Part shown: piece after piece, positions 1 through 8,564 of the stretch | How positions within the stretch are numbered: the stretch's first letter is position 1 | Layout of the letters: each line of letters opens with the position of its first letter | DNA from: Promicromonospora sp. Populi | Lineage (GTDB): Bacteria; Actinomycetota; Actinomycetes; Actinomycetales; Cellulomonadaceae | Direction: 5' to 3' | NCBI RefSeq assembly: GCF_041081105.1 | Contig: NZ_CP163528.1 | Span: forward strand, 4,402,001 to 4,466,000 | DNA: 64,000 nt | Translations under genes and position numbers: made by a program | The notes under the pieces: model-generated | Databases searched by the model: none | Seen by the model: the letters and a program-made list of their open reading frames with translations, nothing else | What the model was told of the DNA's origin: nothing

Positions 1-56
1 TCACCCTCGGCGATCCCGTCCGGTCCTGGCATGGTGGCTGGGGTTTCCTCGGTCAT
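1..56 (-). CDS. Start of an unidentified gene (partial)
   Basis: A reading frame opens with ATG at 56 on the minus strand and runs off the window after 18 codons (MTEETPATMPGPDGIAEG). It lies divergent from rplM. Only the polar N-terminus is visible, there is no strong Shine-Dalgarno, and no family can be named. It could be a chance frame. Confidence 0.3.
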   Translation of the reverse strand, partial: MTEETPATMPGPDGIAEG

Positions 57-146
57 ACGCCTACCGTGTCACCAGTTCGGCGGCGACGCCACAGGCAGAC
101 GTGTCGAACCTCATGCCGTGGAAGCGGCACCGGCGCCCCCTACGCT

Positions 147-176
147 TTGACCCCTGGGGAAGCTGGCGGGTACTCT
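147..176 (+). promoter_or_regulatory. Probable sigma70-type promoter of rplM-rpsI
   Basis: TTGACC (147-152) and TACTCT (171-176) are separated by 18 nt and lie about 165 nt upstream of the rplM start. The stretch 57-340 holds no convincing gene. The long leader could carry regulation by a ribosomal protein, but I did not identify a known leader structure. Confidence 0.55.
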
Positions 177-340
177 AATGAGTCGTTGTGCTTTTGTCAC
201 CGACGTCCTGCGTCAGCAGCGAGCCCACTCGCGTGCCGACGAACGGCCCGGATGTCACCTGTGACCCCCGCGCACAACGATCTGACTCTTCGGGCGCCGC
301 TTCTCGCCCGACGACACCGAAAACGAAAAGGTTACGAACC

Positions 341-790
341 GTGCGTACGTACACCCCCAAGCCCGGTGACATCCAGCGTGACTGGTTTGTCATCGACGCG
401 ACTGACGTCGTCCTGGGCCGCCTGGCAAGCCAGGTCGCCATCTTGCTGCGCGGGAAGCACAAGCCGACTTTCGCCCCGCACGTCGACGGTGGTGACTTCG
501 TCATCATCATCAACGCGGACAAGGTCGCGCTGAGCGGCAACAAGCGTGAGACCAAGATCGCCTACCGCCACTCGGGTTACCCGGGCGGCCTCACTGCCAC
601 CCCGTACGGCGAGTTCCTGGACACCAAGCCGGAACGCGCCGTCGAGAAGGCCGTGCGCGGCATGATCCCCAAGACCTCGCTCGGCCGGGAGCAGATGACC
701 CACCTGAAGGTCTACGCCGGCTCTGAGCACCCGCACACGGCGCAGCAGGCCAAGCCGTTCGAGATCACCCAGGTTTCGCAGCAGGCCTGA
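341..790 (+). CDS. rplM: 50S ribosomal protein L13
   Basis: L13 is an early-assembling protein of the large ribosomal subunit. The GTG at 341 gives 149 residues, the usual family length, beginning [15 protein letters not shown]. The family core is clear: [12 protein letters not shown] near residue 20, then the [18 protein letters not shown] segment and the C-terminal [12 protein letters not shown]. The frame stays open further upstream, but the extra residues do not resemble L13, so the GTG start is preferred. rpsI follows 44 nt downstream, the nearly universal L13-S9 operon. Identification is secure. Confidence 0.97.
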   Translation: MRTYTPKPGDIQRDWFVIDATDVVLGRLASQVAILLRGKHKPTFAPHVDGGDFVIIINADKVALSGNKRETKIAYRHSGYPGGLTATPYGEFLDTKPERAVEKAVRGMIPKTSLGREQMTHLKVYAGSEHPHTAQQAKPFEITQVSQQA

Positions 791-834
791 CGCCGCTGCC
801 GGATCGCAACGCTGAAGGACGCGAGGACACCACA

Positions 835-1320
835 GTGGCCGAGACCACCGTCGACATCGAGCAGGGCGCAGAGACGCCCAGCAACTACACCACCGAGACG
901 GCTGCGCCCGCAACGCGCGGCTCGTCCATCACCGCCCCGGCCCAGGCCCTCGGGCGCCGCAAGGAGGCAGTGGCGCGCGTGCGCCTCGTCCCCGGCACCG
1001 GCACCTGGAAGGTCAACGGGCGCACCCTCGAGGAGTACTTCCCGAACAAGGTGCACCAGCAGCTGGTGAACTCCCCGCTGCAGCTGGTCGAGGTCGAGGG
1101 CCGCTTCGACATCATCGCCCGCATCACGGGTGGTGGCACGTCCGGTCAGGCCGGCGCCCTGCGCCTGGGCATCGCCCGTGCGCTGAACGCCATCGACGAG
1201 GACGCGAACCGCGCCGAGCTGAAGAAGGCCGGATTCCTCAAGCGTGACGACCGTAAGGTCGAGCGCAAGAAGGCCGGTCTCAAGAAGGCTCGTAAGGCTC
1301 CGCAGTACTCCAAGCGCTGA
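835..1320 (+). CDS. rpsI: 30S ribosomal protein S9
   Basis: S9 contacts the P-site tRNA through its basic C-terminal tail, which here ends in SKR as expected. The protein has 161 residues. The conserved core starts near residue 38 ([16 protein letters not shown]) and contains [19 protein letters not shown]. The first 37 residues form an acidic, Thr/Ala-rich extension, as seen in other actinobacterial S9 proteins. The start is GTG with GAGGAC at 821-826 as a plausible ribosome-binding site. It is co-transcribed with rplM and followed by a strong hairpin terminator. Confidence 0.97.
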   Translation: MAETTVDIEQGAETPSNYTTETAAPATRGSSITAPAQALGRRKEAVARVRLVPGTGTWKVNGRTLEEYFPNKVHQQLVNSPLQLVEVEGRFDIIARITGGGTSGQAGALRLGIARALNAIDEDANRAELKKAGFLKRDDRKVERKKAGLKKARKAPQYSKR

Positions 1321-1339
1321 CCCCAGCGCTGGGCCGGGT

Positions 1340-1377
1340 GGCCCCGCCGAACAGTTTCGACACTGTTCAGCGGGGCC
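1340..1377 (+). terminator. Terminator after rpsI
   Basis: Inverted repeat: an 8-bp GGCCCCGC/GCGGGGCC base, one C-A mismatch, a 7-bp GAACAGT/ACTGTTC upper stem and a 6-nt loop. It lies 20 nt after the rpsI stop. There is no long T-run, which is usual in high-GC actinobacteria. Confidence 0.85.
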
Positions 1378-1441
1378 ATCTGCATTTGCGGTACGCGGGA
1401 GCCCGCTACGGTGGGCTCCGAACGATCTGAGGAGAACCGGC

Positions 1442-2806
1442 ATGAGCAGGCTGTTCGGCACCGACGGAGTTCGGGGCCTTGCCAACAGGGACATCACGGC
1501 GGAGCTGGCACTGGAGCTGGGCGCAGCCGCCGCGCGGGTGCTGACCGCGCAGGGCGAGCTGCTGGGCCCGCGACCGCGGGCCGTCGTCGGGCGGGACACG
1601 CGTGCTTCGGGCGAGTTCCTCGCGGGCGCCGTCTCCGCGGGCCTCGCGTCCGCGGGCGTCGACGTGGTGGTGCTCAACGTGCTGCCCACGCCCGCGCTCG
1701 CGTATCTCGTCACCGAGCTGGAGGCCGACCTCGGTGTCATGGTCTCCGCCTCGCACAACCCCATGCCGGACAACGGCATCAAGTTCTTCGCCCGCGGTGG
1801 GCTCAAGCTCGACGACGCCGTCGAGGATGCTATCCAGGCCTCGCTCGGCGACGACTGGGAGCGCCCGACGGGCGCCGCCGTCGGCCGCATCCGGATGGAC
1901 GGCCAGGCGGCCTCCGAGCGCTACGTGCGGCACCTGACCGACAGCGTCGGCACCACCCCGGACCACCGGCCGCTGGAGGGCCTGCGCATCGCGCTCGACT
2001 GCGCCAACGGCGCCGCCAGCGAGGTGGGCCCGCAGGCGCTGCGCGCCGCAGGCGCCGACGTCGTCGTGATGAATGCGAGCCCGGACGGCCGGAACATCAA
2101 CGAGAAGTGCGGCTCCAACCACCCGGAGCAGCTCCAGGCGGTTGTCGTGGCGTCCGAGGCGGACTTCGGTGTCGCGTTCGACGGCGACGCCGACCGCTGC
2201 CTCGCCGTCGACCACACGGGCGCCATCGTGGACGGCGACCAGATCCTCGGGATCCTCGCCACCGCGCTCAAGGAGGAGGGCCGCCTGCCTGGCGACACCC
2301 TCGTCGTGACGGTGATGAGCAACCTCGGCCTGATCCTCGCCATGCGGGAGCGCGGGATCACGACCGTGCAGACCGCCGTCGGCGACCGCTACGTGCTGGG
2401 CGAGATGCGCGCCCACGGCTTCGGCCTGGGCGGCGAGCAGTCCGGCCACATCATCCTGGCCGACCACGCCACGACGGGTGACGGCGTCCTGTCGGCGCTG
2501 CACCTCGCCGCGCGGGTCAAGGCGTCGGGCAAGCGGCTCGCCGACCTCGCGGGCGAGATCGAGCGGCTGCCGCAGACCCTCGTCAACGTGCGGGGTGTGG
2601 ACAAGTCCCGGGCGGGTACCGACGAGGGCGTGCAGGCGGCCGTGGCCGACGCCACGGCGCGTCTGGGGGACACCGGGCGGGTGCTGCTGCGCCAGTCCGG
2701 TACGGAGCCGCTCGTGCGGGTCATGGTCGAGGCCCCGGCGCAGGACGAGGCGGACAAGGTGGCCGAGGACCTGGCCGCCGTCGTGCGGGAGCGACTGGCG
2801 CTGTAG
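1442..2806 (+). CDS. glmM: Phosphoglucosamine mutase
   Basis: GlmM interconverts glucosamine-6-phosphate and glucosamine-1-phosphate on the way to UDP-GlcNAc for peptidoglycan. The 454-residue protein carries [12 protein letters not shown] at the N-terminus, the phosphoserine loop SASHNP (Ser104), the Mg-binding FDGDADRC loop in domain 3, and [12 protein letters not shown] at the phosphate-binding C-terminal domain. All four domains are present at normal length. ATG 1442 is preceded by GAGGAG, and the frame extends upstream only through the rpsI terminator. Together with glmS 2 kb downstream it supplies the amino-sugar branch. Confidence 0.97.
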   Translation: MSRLFGTDGVRGLANRDITAELALELGAAAARVLTAQGELLGPRPRAVVGRDTRASGEFLAGAVSAGLASAGVDVVVLNVLPTPALAYLVTELEADLGVMVSASHNPMPDNGIKFFARGGLKLDDAVEDAIQASLGDDWERPTGAAVGRIRMDGQAASERYVRHLTDSVGTTPDHRPLEGLRIALDCANGAASEVGPQALRAAGADVVVMNASPDGRNINEKCGSNHPEQLQAVVVASEADFGVAFDGDADRCLAVDHTGAIVDGDQILGILATALKEEGRLPGDTLVVTVMSNLGLILAMRERGITTVQTAVGDRYVLGEMRAHGFGLGGEQSGHIILADHATTGDGVLSALHLAARVKASGKRLADLAGEIERLPQTLVNVRGVDKSRAGTDEGVQAAVADATARLGDTGRVLLRQSGTEPLVRVMVEAPAQDEADKVAEDLAAVVRERLAL

Positions 2807-2895
2807 CTCGCGTCGCGGCCCTACCGTAGCCCTGCTGTGGTGGCGGGCGGGGCAGGCGTGAACGCCGCGTGAATGCTTGGAAGCGGGGTTCTACC

Positions 2896-2929
2896 AGGGG
2901 CACCCCTGATGCCATTCAGGGGTGCCCCT
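2896..2929. terminator. Perfect hairpin terminator after glmM
   Basis: A 14-bp perfect inverted repeat (AGGGGCACCCCTGA and its complement) with a 6-nt loop lies 90 nt after glmM and 80 nt before the DedA gene. The rest of the 2807-3008 gap shows no gene. Confidence 0.85.
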
Positions 2930-3008
2930 TGCGTAGGCTGGCGGTAGGCACTACGAGGTGCCGGCACCACCCCGGGTAGCGCCCGGGCCGAGACTCCCCT
3001 GAGGTCCC

Positions 3009-3698
3009 GTGCTCGAACTCATCTCCGCTGTCCTGAACGCCACGGAGGCATGGATCCTCGCGATGGCGTCCTCGCCGTGGATCTACCCGGCGATGTTCGC
3101 GTTCGCGACCATCGACGGCTTCTTCCCGCCCCTGCCCAGCGAGTCCGTGGTCATCACCCTTGCGGTCTCCGCGCACACCACGGGTACACCCTGGATGTGG
3201 CTCGTGCTGGTGACGGCGGCGGCAGGCGCGTGGGTGGGGGACCAGATCGCGTACCAGATCGGGAAGATGATCGGCACCGACCGCGTGCCGTTCCTGCGGT
3301 CGCACCGCGGACGCCGGGCCGTGGCCTGGGCGGAGCGGGCGCTCGCCCGCCGCGGGGCCTCGTTCATCCTGGCGGCGCGCTACATCCCGATCGGCCGCGT
3401 GGCCGTGAACATGACGGCGGGCGCGGTCGGCTACCCGCGCCGTCGGTTCATGGTGATCGCTGCCATCGCCGCGGTCATGTGGGCGTTCTACTCGGCGGGG
3501 ATCGGCCTGGTCGCGGCGCAGTGGCTCGGCCACGACCCGCTGCTGGCGATAGTCATCGGTGTGGTGATGGGTGTCATCATGGGCTTCGTCGTGGACCTGG
3601 TCGTGGGCTGGTTCTCGCGCAAGCCCGCCGAGGAGGAGCCTGCGCCGACCGCCGAGGTCGAACCGCCGAGGGTGACCGTACCGCCGTCCGACGACTGA
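3009..3698 (+). CDS. DedA/VTT-family membrane protein
   Basis: This 229-residue integral membrane protein has the DedA (SNARE-associated, VTT) layout. It starts with a re-entrant segment rich in aromatic and Pro residues (TIDGFFPPLPSESVVI, about 36-51), followed by a Gly-rich helix (GAWVGDQIAYQIGK). The family signature then appears as RYIPIGRVAVNMTAGAVGYPRRRF near residues 127-148, with further helices after it. The conserved Arg in the R-x-[IV]-P motif is present. DedA proteins are linked to lipid flipping and to proton-dependent membrane homeostasis. The acidic Pro-rich tail is cytoplasmic. It converges with coaA, with 30 nt between the stops. Confidence 0.85.
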   Translation: MLELISAVLNATEAWILAMASSPWIYPAMFAFATIDGFFPPLPSESVVITLAVSAHTTGTPWMWLVLVTAAAGAWVGDQIAYQIGKMIGTDRVPFLRSHRGRRAVAWAERALARRGASFILAARYIPIGRVAVNMTAGAVGYPRRRFMVIAAIAAVMWAFYSAGIGLVAAQWLGHDPLLAIVIGVVMGVIMGFVVDLVVGWFSRKPAEEEPAPTAEVEPPRVTVPPSDD

Positions 3699-3728
3699 TC
3701 GTTGCGGACGATCACGACCAAGTGAGCG

Positions 3729-4724
3729 TCAGAGCTTGCGGAGGCGGACCCGTTGGACCGCGTGGTCCGAGCCCTTGGTCAGCACCAGCGTCGCGCGGCC
3801 TCGGGTGGGCAGGATGTTCCGCTCGAGGTTGGGCGCGTTGATGGACTCCCAGATCTTCAGGGCCCGGTCCGTCGCCTCCTGGTCGGAGAGCGACGCGTAC
3901 CGCCGGAAGTAGGAGTCCGGCTTGGTGAACGCGGTTCGGCGCAGCTCGAGGAACCGGTCCACGTACCACTGGCGGATGTTCCTGGTGCGGGCGTCCACGT
4001 AGATCGAGAAGTCGAAGAAGTCGCTCACCGCGACGGTCGACTCGTCGACGGCGGACGGCCGGGCCGGCTGCAGCACGTTGAGGCCCTCGACGATCAGCAC
4101 GTCGGGCTTGCGGACCACCATCTCCAGCTCGGGCACGATGTCGTAGATGACGTGCGAGTACACGGGTGCGCGCACCTCGGCCTGCCCCGCCTTGATGCGG
4201 GACAGGAACCGGATCAGCGCGCGCCGGTCGTACGACTCCGGGAAGCCCTTGCGCTCCATCAGCCCCCGCCGTTCCAGCTCGGCGTTCGGGTAGAGGAAAC
4301 CGTCGGTGGTGATGAGCTCGACCCGGGGGGTCTCGGGCCAGCGGGCGAGCATCTCGCGCAGGACCCGCGCCGTCGTCGACTTGCCGACGGCGACCGAGCC
4401 GGCCACGCCGATCACGTACGGGGTACGCGGCGGGTCCTCGTGCAGGAAGGTCGACGTCGCGTCGTGCAGGCTGCCGGCGGCCTGCACGTAGAGGTTGAGC
4501 AGGCGCGACAGGGGCCGGTAGACGGCGTCGACCTCGGCCAGGTCGATCGGGTCACCGAGACCGCGCAGGCGCTCGACGTCGTCGTCGGTCAGCGGCAGCG
4601 GTGTGGAGGCCGAGAGCCTGCTCCAGGCCGCACGGTCGAGATCCACATAGGGCGAGGACGGGGCGAGGGCGCGCAGGTGCTCGCCGAGGTCCGTCGTCGG
4701 ATACTGGGAAACCACTTGCAGCAT
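3729..4724 (-). CDS. coaA: Type I pantothenate kinase
   Basis: CoaA phosphorylates pantothenate with ATP, the first committed step of coenzyme A synthesis, and is normally feedback-inhibited by CoA. The 331-residue protein has the P-loop [12 protein letters not shown] at 106-117, the [12 protein letters not shown] segment and the [11 protein letters not shown] motif typical of the bacterial type I enzyme. ATG 4724 is chosen because the sequence from [10 protein letters not shown] matches family length; the frame stays open another 26 codons into unconserved sequence. It is divergent from glmS, with 144 nt between starts. Confidence 0.93.
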   Translation of the reverse strand: MLQVVSQYPTTDLGEHLRALAPSSPYVDLDRAAWSRLSASTPLPLTDDDVERLRGLGDPIDLAEVDAVYRPLSRLLNLYVQAAGSLHDATSTFLHEDPPRTPYVIGVAGSVAVGKSTTARVLREMLARWPETPRVELITTDGFLYPNAELERRGLMERKGFPESYDRRALIRFLSRIKAGQAEVRAPVYSHVIYDIVPELEMVVRKPDVLIVEGLNVLQPARPSAVDESTVAVSDFFDFSIYVDARTRNIRQWYVDRFLELRRTAFTKPDSYFRRYASLSDQEATDRALKIWESINAPNLERNILPTRGRATLVLTKGSDHAVQRVRLRKL

Positions 4725-4855
4725 TGTGCCCCAACCAGGCGTGGGAATCGCCACCGGTCGTTGCCGGACCCTGTGCGGCGGCCGCCGGCGCCCGCCGCGC
4801 ACGCCTGGTAGGCGAGCTTGTGAGCCCCGTCATGGGGACTGTCGGGCATGCTCGC

Positions 4856-4861
4856 TAGACT
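4856..4861 (+). promoter_or_regulatory. -10 box of glmS, leaderless type
   Basis: TAGACT ends 7 nt before the glmS ATG, placing the transcription start at or next to the start codon. No good -35 is visible. Confidence 0.5.
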
Positions 4862-4868
4862 CGCGCCC

Positions 4869-6770
4869 ATGTGCGGGATTGTGGGTTACACGGGAACTGC
4901 TGCGACTAGGGCGAACGGCGACGCCTCGGGTGTGACCGCGCCGTCGGGCAGGCCCCTCGACGTAACCATCGAGGGGCTGCGGCGCCTCGAGTACCGCGGG
5001 TACGACTCGGCCGGCGTCGCGCTCGTCGCGCCCGGGCTGGACGGCGTCGCCTGGGCCAAGAAGTCGGGCAAGCTCGCCAACCTGATCGAGGTCCTCGACC
5101 ACAACCCCCTGCCTGAGGCGACCGCGGCGATCGGGCACACCCGCTGGGCCACGCACGGCGGCCCCACCGACGTCAACGCCCACCCGCACCTGGCCGACGG
5201 CGACCGGCTCGCCGTGATCCACAACGGCATCGTCGAGAACTTCGCCCAGCTCAAGGCCGAGCTGCTGGCCGACGGCGTGACGTTCCGCTCCGAGACCGAC
5301 ACCGAGGTGGCCGCCCACCTCGTGGCCAGGGCGTACCGCGCGACGGGGAACCTGACGGAGGCCATGACGGCGGCCGCCGGCCGCCTGGAGGGCACGTTCA
5401 CGCTGCTCGCCGTGCACGCCGACGCGCCGGAGACGGTGGTCGGTGCCCGGCACGACTCCCCGCTCGTGGTGGGGCTCGGCGAGGGTGAGAACTTCCTGGG
5501 GTCCGACGTCGCGGCGTTCATCGCGCACACCAAGGAGGCCCTCGAGCTGGGCCAGGACCAGGTGGTCACCATCACGCCGACGTCCGTGACCGTGACGGAC
5601 TTCGACGGCAAGCCCGCCGAGGCCAAGCGCTACACCGTGGACTGGGACGCCGCCGCCGCCGAGAAGGGCGGCTTCGCGTCCTTCATGGACAAGGAGATCC
5701 ACGACCAGCCGCAGGCCGTCGCGGACACGCTGCTCGGCCGCACGGACGCCTCCGGGGCGTTGGTCCTGGACGACCTGCGCATCGACGAGTCGATCCTGCG
5801 CGCCGTGAACAAGATCATCGTGGTCGCCTGCGGCACCGCCGCGTACTCGGGGCACGTGGCGAAGTACGCCATCGAGCACTGGTGCCGCATCCCCGTCGAG
5901 GTCGAGCTCGCGCACGAGTTCCGCTACCGCGACCCGATCGTCGACGAGCGCACCCTGGTGGTCGCCGTCACGCAGTCCGGCGAGACCATGGACACCCTGA
6001 TGGCCGTGCGGCACGCCCGCGAGCAGGGTGCCAAGGTGATCTCGATAGTCAACACCCACGGCTCCACGATCCCGCGCGAGTCCGACGCCGTGCTGTACAC
6101 GCACGCGGGCCCCGAGATCGCCGTCGCCTCCACCAAGGCGTTCCTCGCGCAGATCACCGCCGCCTACGTGCTGGGCCTGTACCTGGCGCAGCTGCGCGGC
6201 AACAAGTTCCCCGACGAGATCGCGATACTGCTCGACGAGCTGCGCGCCATGCCGGCCAAGATCCAGACCGTCATCGAGCGCGGCGAGTACGTGCGCGCGA
6301 CCGCCCGGTCCATGGAGAAGTCGGACAAGGTGCTGTTCCTCGGCCGGCACGTCGGGTTCCCGGTGGCCCTGGAGGGCGCGCTCAAGCTCAAGGAGCTCGC
6401 GTACATCCACGCGGAGGGGTTCGCCGCCGGCGAGCTCAAGCACGGGCCGATCGCCCTGATCGACGATGGCCAGCCCGTTTTTGTGGTGGTGCCGTCGCCG
6501 CGCGGGCGCAACTCCCTGCACTCCAAGGTCGTCTCCAACATCCAAGAGATCCGCGCTCGCGGCGCGCGCACCCTCGTGATCGCCGAGGACGGCGACGACG
6601 AGGTGCGCAAGTACGCCGACGAGATCTTCTGGATCCCGCAGGCACCCACGCTGCTCCAGCCGCTGCTCGCCGTCGTGCCGCTGCAGATCTTCGCGATGGC
6701 GCTCGCGACCGCGAAGGGTCTGGACGTGGACCAGCCGCGTAACCTCGCCAAGTCGGTGACGGTGGAGTAG
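4869..6770 (+). CDS. glmS: Glutamine-fructose-6-phosphate aminotransferase
   Basis: GlmS makes glucosamine-6-phosphate from fructose-6-phosphate and glutamine, committing carbon to cell-wall amino sugars. The start is fixed by MCGIVGY, because Cys2 becomes the N-terminal nucleophile of the glutaminase domain; an upstream ATG at 4848 would bury it. The protein has 633 residues. The Ntn glutaminase domain has EGLRRLEYRGYDSAG. Two SIS domains follow (CGTAAYSGH, SQSGETMDT), and it ends DQPRNLAKSVTVE. Between GIVGY and EGLRRLEYRGY there are roughly 16 more residues than in E. coli GlmS, an Ala/Gly/Thr-rich loop. Confidence 0.97.
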   Translation: MCGIVGYTGTAATRANGDASGVTAPSGRPLDVTIEGLRRLEYRGYDSAGVALVAPGLDGVAWAKKSGKLANLIEVLDHNPLPEATAAIGHTRWATHGGPTDVNAHPHLADGDRLAVIHNGIVENFAQLKAELLADGVTFRSETDTEVAAHLVARAYRATGNLTEAMTAAAGRLEGTFTLLAVHADAPETVVGARHDSPLVVGLGEGENFLGSDVAAFIAHTKEALELGQDQVVTITPTSVTVTDFDGKPAEAKRYTVDWDAAAAEKGGFASFMDKEIHDQPQAVADTLLGRTDASGALVLDDLRIDESILRAVNKIIVVACGTAAYSGHVAKYAIEHWCRIPVEVELAHEFRYRDPIVDERTLVVAVTQSGETMDTLMAVRHAREQGAKVISIVNTHGSTIPRESDAVLYTHAGPEIAVASTKAFLAQITAAYVLGLYLAQLRGNKFPDEIAILLDELRAMPAKIQTVIERGEYVRATARSMEKSDKVLFLGRHVGFPVALEGALKLKELAYIHAEGFAAGELKHGPIALIDDGQPVFVVVPSPRGRNSLHSKVVSNIQEIRARGARTLVIAEDGDDEVRKYADEIFWIPQAPTLLQPLLAVVPLQIFAMALATAKGLDVDQPRNLAKSVTVE

Positions 6771-6785
6771 CCGCAGGGGCCGGCT

Positions 6786-6890
6786 CTACTGGGCGAAGAA
6801 CACGAGCAGTGTGACGATCCCCGCGATCACGATGCCGAAGACGATCACTGCGAGCACGGGGAAGGGAAGCTTGTCGTCGTCCTCGGTCAT
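6786..6890 (-). CDS. 34-residue single-pass membrane protein
   Basis: A very small frame encodes MTEDDDKLPFPVLAVIVFGI followed by a short hydrophobic tail ending in VFFAQ: an acidic head, then one transmembrane helix (about 10-32). A strong ribosome-binding site, GGAGGAGG, lies 5 nt before the ATG, which argues that it is translated. The frame continues upstream, but that part lacks coding character. It converges with glmS, 15 nt after its stop. No function is known. Small acidic-headed membrane proteins often modulate larger membrane complexes, but nothing here shows a partner. Confidence 0.65.
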   Translation of the reverse strand: MTEDDDKLPFPVLAVIVFGIVIAGIVTLLVFFAQ

Positions 6891-7027
6891 GATTGCCTCC
6901 TCCGCGTGAAAGATGGCGCTCTGCCGGTACGATGCAGGCGCCATCTTTACTTCTGCATTACAGGAGCAGGGTGCCTCAAAACGGGCATCGTGCGCAAGAC
7001 CCAACCGGTGGTGGGCGGCGGGGGACC

Positions 7028-7033
7028 TACGCT
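7028..7033 (+). promoter_or_regulatory. -10 box of acpS, leaderless type
   Basis: TACGCT lies 6 nt before the acpS ATG. Confidence 0.5.
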
Positions 7034-7039
7034 GGGCGA

Positions 7040-7390
7040 ATGATCATCGGGACGGGCATCGACGTGGTCGACGTGGCCCGGTTCATGGAGACCCTCGACC
7101 GCACGCCCCGGCTGCGCGAGAAGCTGTTCACGGAGGCCGAGCGCGAGCTGCCGCCGGCCTCCCTCGCCGCGCGGTTCGCGGCGAAGGAGGCCATCGCGAA
7201 GTCGCTGGGCGCCCCCGGGAACCTCCAGTGGCACGACGTCACGGTGCACCGCACGGTGGGCGGCCCGCCCCGGATCGACGCGAGCGGCACCGTGGCCGCC
7301 CGCGCCGCCGAGCTCGGTGTGCGCACCTGGCACATCACGATCTCCCACGACGCGGGGATCGCCTCCGCGATGGTGATCGCGGAGGGCTGA
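7040..7390 (+). CDS. acpS: Holo-[acyl-carrier-protein] synthase
   Basis: AcpS transfers 4'-phosphopantetheine from CoA to the serine of acyl carrier protein. The 116-residue protein has the two family signatures: [10 protein letters not shown] with the Mg-binding Asp at residue 8, and [13 protein letters not shown] near residues 48-60. ATHI-type C-terminal sequence ([19 protein letters not shown]) completes the trimer fold. ATG 7040 gives normal length, and a TACGCT box 6 nt upstream supports a leaderless start there. Functionally it continues the CoaA theme, since CoA is the donor. In this genome it is separated from nnr by an oppositely oriented oxidoreductase. Confidence 0.95.
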   Translation: MIIGTGIDVVDVARFMETLDRTPRLREKLFTEAERELPPASLAARFAAKEAIAKSLGAPGNLQWHDVTVHRTVGGPPRIDASGTVAARAAELGVRTWHITISHDAGIASAMVIAEG

Positions 7391-7417
7391 CCCCGCCGGG
7401 GTCTGTTGTGGGCGCGG

Positions 7418-8467
7418 CTACTGGAGCTCTGGGATGACCTGCTTCTCGAAGAGCTCGATGCCCGACTGGTCGTAGGCCGCCTCCTGGAAGTACGTGATCG
7501 CGTACTCCAGGCCGCGAGCTCGCATCCCCTGCAGCCGCTCCACGATCTGCTCGGGTGTACCCACCAGGAACCCACTGCGCCAGTTGCTGATCTCCTGGTC
7601 GGCCTTCTCGGGGGCCCACCTGCGCAGGTGCGCCTCGATCCAGGCCAGGCGCTCGGCGACGGCGGCCTCGTTCTCGCCGATCACCACCGAGTAGTTGGCC
7701 GACCGGGTGATCTCACCGAAGTCCCGGCCGATGTCCTTGCAGTGCGCCTCCAGCACGCTCGACTTGTGTGCGAACTCCTCCGGCGCGCCGGCGAAGTTCG
7801 TGTACTGGGCGTGCTGCGCGGCAATCCGCAGCGTCTTCTTCTCGCCGCCGCCGGCGATCCACAGCGGGATGGACGGCACGTCGGCGCCGCCGTCGCCCAC
7901 CGGGAGCTGCTGCAACGGCTGCGGGTAGCAGAGCGCGCCGTCGACCTGGTAGCGCTTGCCCTCGAACGTGCCCGAGGACCCGGTGCGCCACATGTTCGCC
8001 ATGATCTGCACACCCTCGTCGAGCGCGCGCAGGCGCTCGCCCGCGGACGGGAAGCCGTAGCCGTAGGCACGCCACTCGTGCTCGTACCAGCCGGCGCCGA
8101 TGCCCATCTCGATGCGGCCGCCGGAGATCGTGTCGATGGTCGACGCGACCTTGGCGAGGTAGGTGGGCTCGCGGTACGCCATGCAGGTGCACATCTGGCC
8201 CAGGCGGATGCGCTGGGTGGCCGCCGCGAAGGCGGCCATCAGGGACCAGGCCTCGTGGGTGGCCTCGGTGGTCGGCTCCGGGACGGTGTGGAAGTGGTCG
8301 TAGACCCAGGCTGAGGTCCACGCAAACTCCCCGCCTGGGATGGCCTCGCCTGCCGCCTGGTTCTCCGCGCGGTGAACAAGGGAAAGCATGGAAGCCCACT
8401 GGTCGGCGGGCGCGATGTCGACCAGGTCGAGGCGCCAGCCCTGCGGGATGAAGAGTCCGAATCGCAT
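7418..8467 (-). CDS. LLM-class (luciferase-like) F420-dependent oxidoreductase
   Basis: This 349-residue enzyme has the bacterial luciferase-like TIM barrel. It starts MRFGLFIPQGW and contains the family hallmark GGRIEMGIGAGWYEHEWRAYG at about 112-132. It also has SIPLWIAGGGEKKTLRIAA and a C-terminal VGTPEQIVERLQ, together typical of the actinobacterial TIGR03560-like group that uses reduced F420 or FMN. The substrate is unknown. The gene reads against acpS and nnr and is divergent from nnr. TAGGGT 6 nt before the ATG suggests a leaderless message. F420 use is inferred from the family, not shown by the sequence. Confidence 0.85.
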   Translation of the reverse strand: MRFGLFIPQGWRLDLVDIAPADQWASMLSLVHRAENQAAGEAIPGGEFAWTSAWVYDHFHTVPEPTTEATHEAWSLMAAFAAATQRIRLGQMCTCMAYREPTYLAKVASTIDTISGGRIEMGIGAGWYEHEWRAYGYGFPSAGERLRALDEGVQIMANMWRTGSSGTFEGKRYQVDGALCYPQPLQQLPVGDGGADVPSIPLWIAGGGEKKTLRIAAQHAQYTNFAGAPEEFAHKSSVLEAHCKDIGRDFGEITRSANYSVVIGENEAAVAERLAWIEAHLRRWAPEKADQEISNWRSGFLVGTPEQIVERLQGMRARGLEYAITYFQEAAYDQSGIELFEKQVIPELQ

Positions 8468-8473
8468 GGCACG

Positions 8474-8479
8474 ACCCTA
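8474..8479 (-). promoter_or_regulatory. -10 box of the LLM oxidoreductase, leaderless type
   Basis: On the minus strand TAGGGT lies 6 nt before the ATG at 8467. Confidence 0.5.
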
Positions 8480-8564
8480 TGCCGACGGCGGACTCGACGG
8501 GAGGGGCGGTCCACTTTGCCGGACTCTGGTACCTCTGACCCCGCGGAGACGGCACTATAGGGCT

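Noticed and set aside
4830..6545. 571-codon minus-strand frame opposite glmS
   Set aside because: Shadow of glmS with no recognisable motif.
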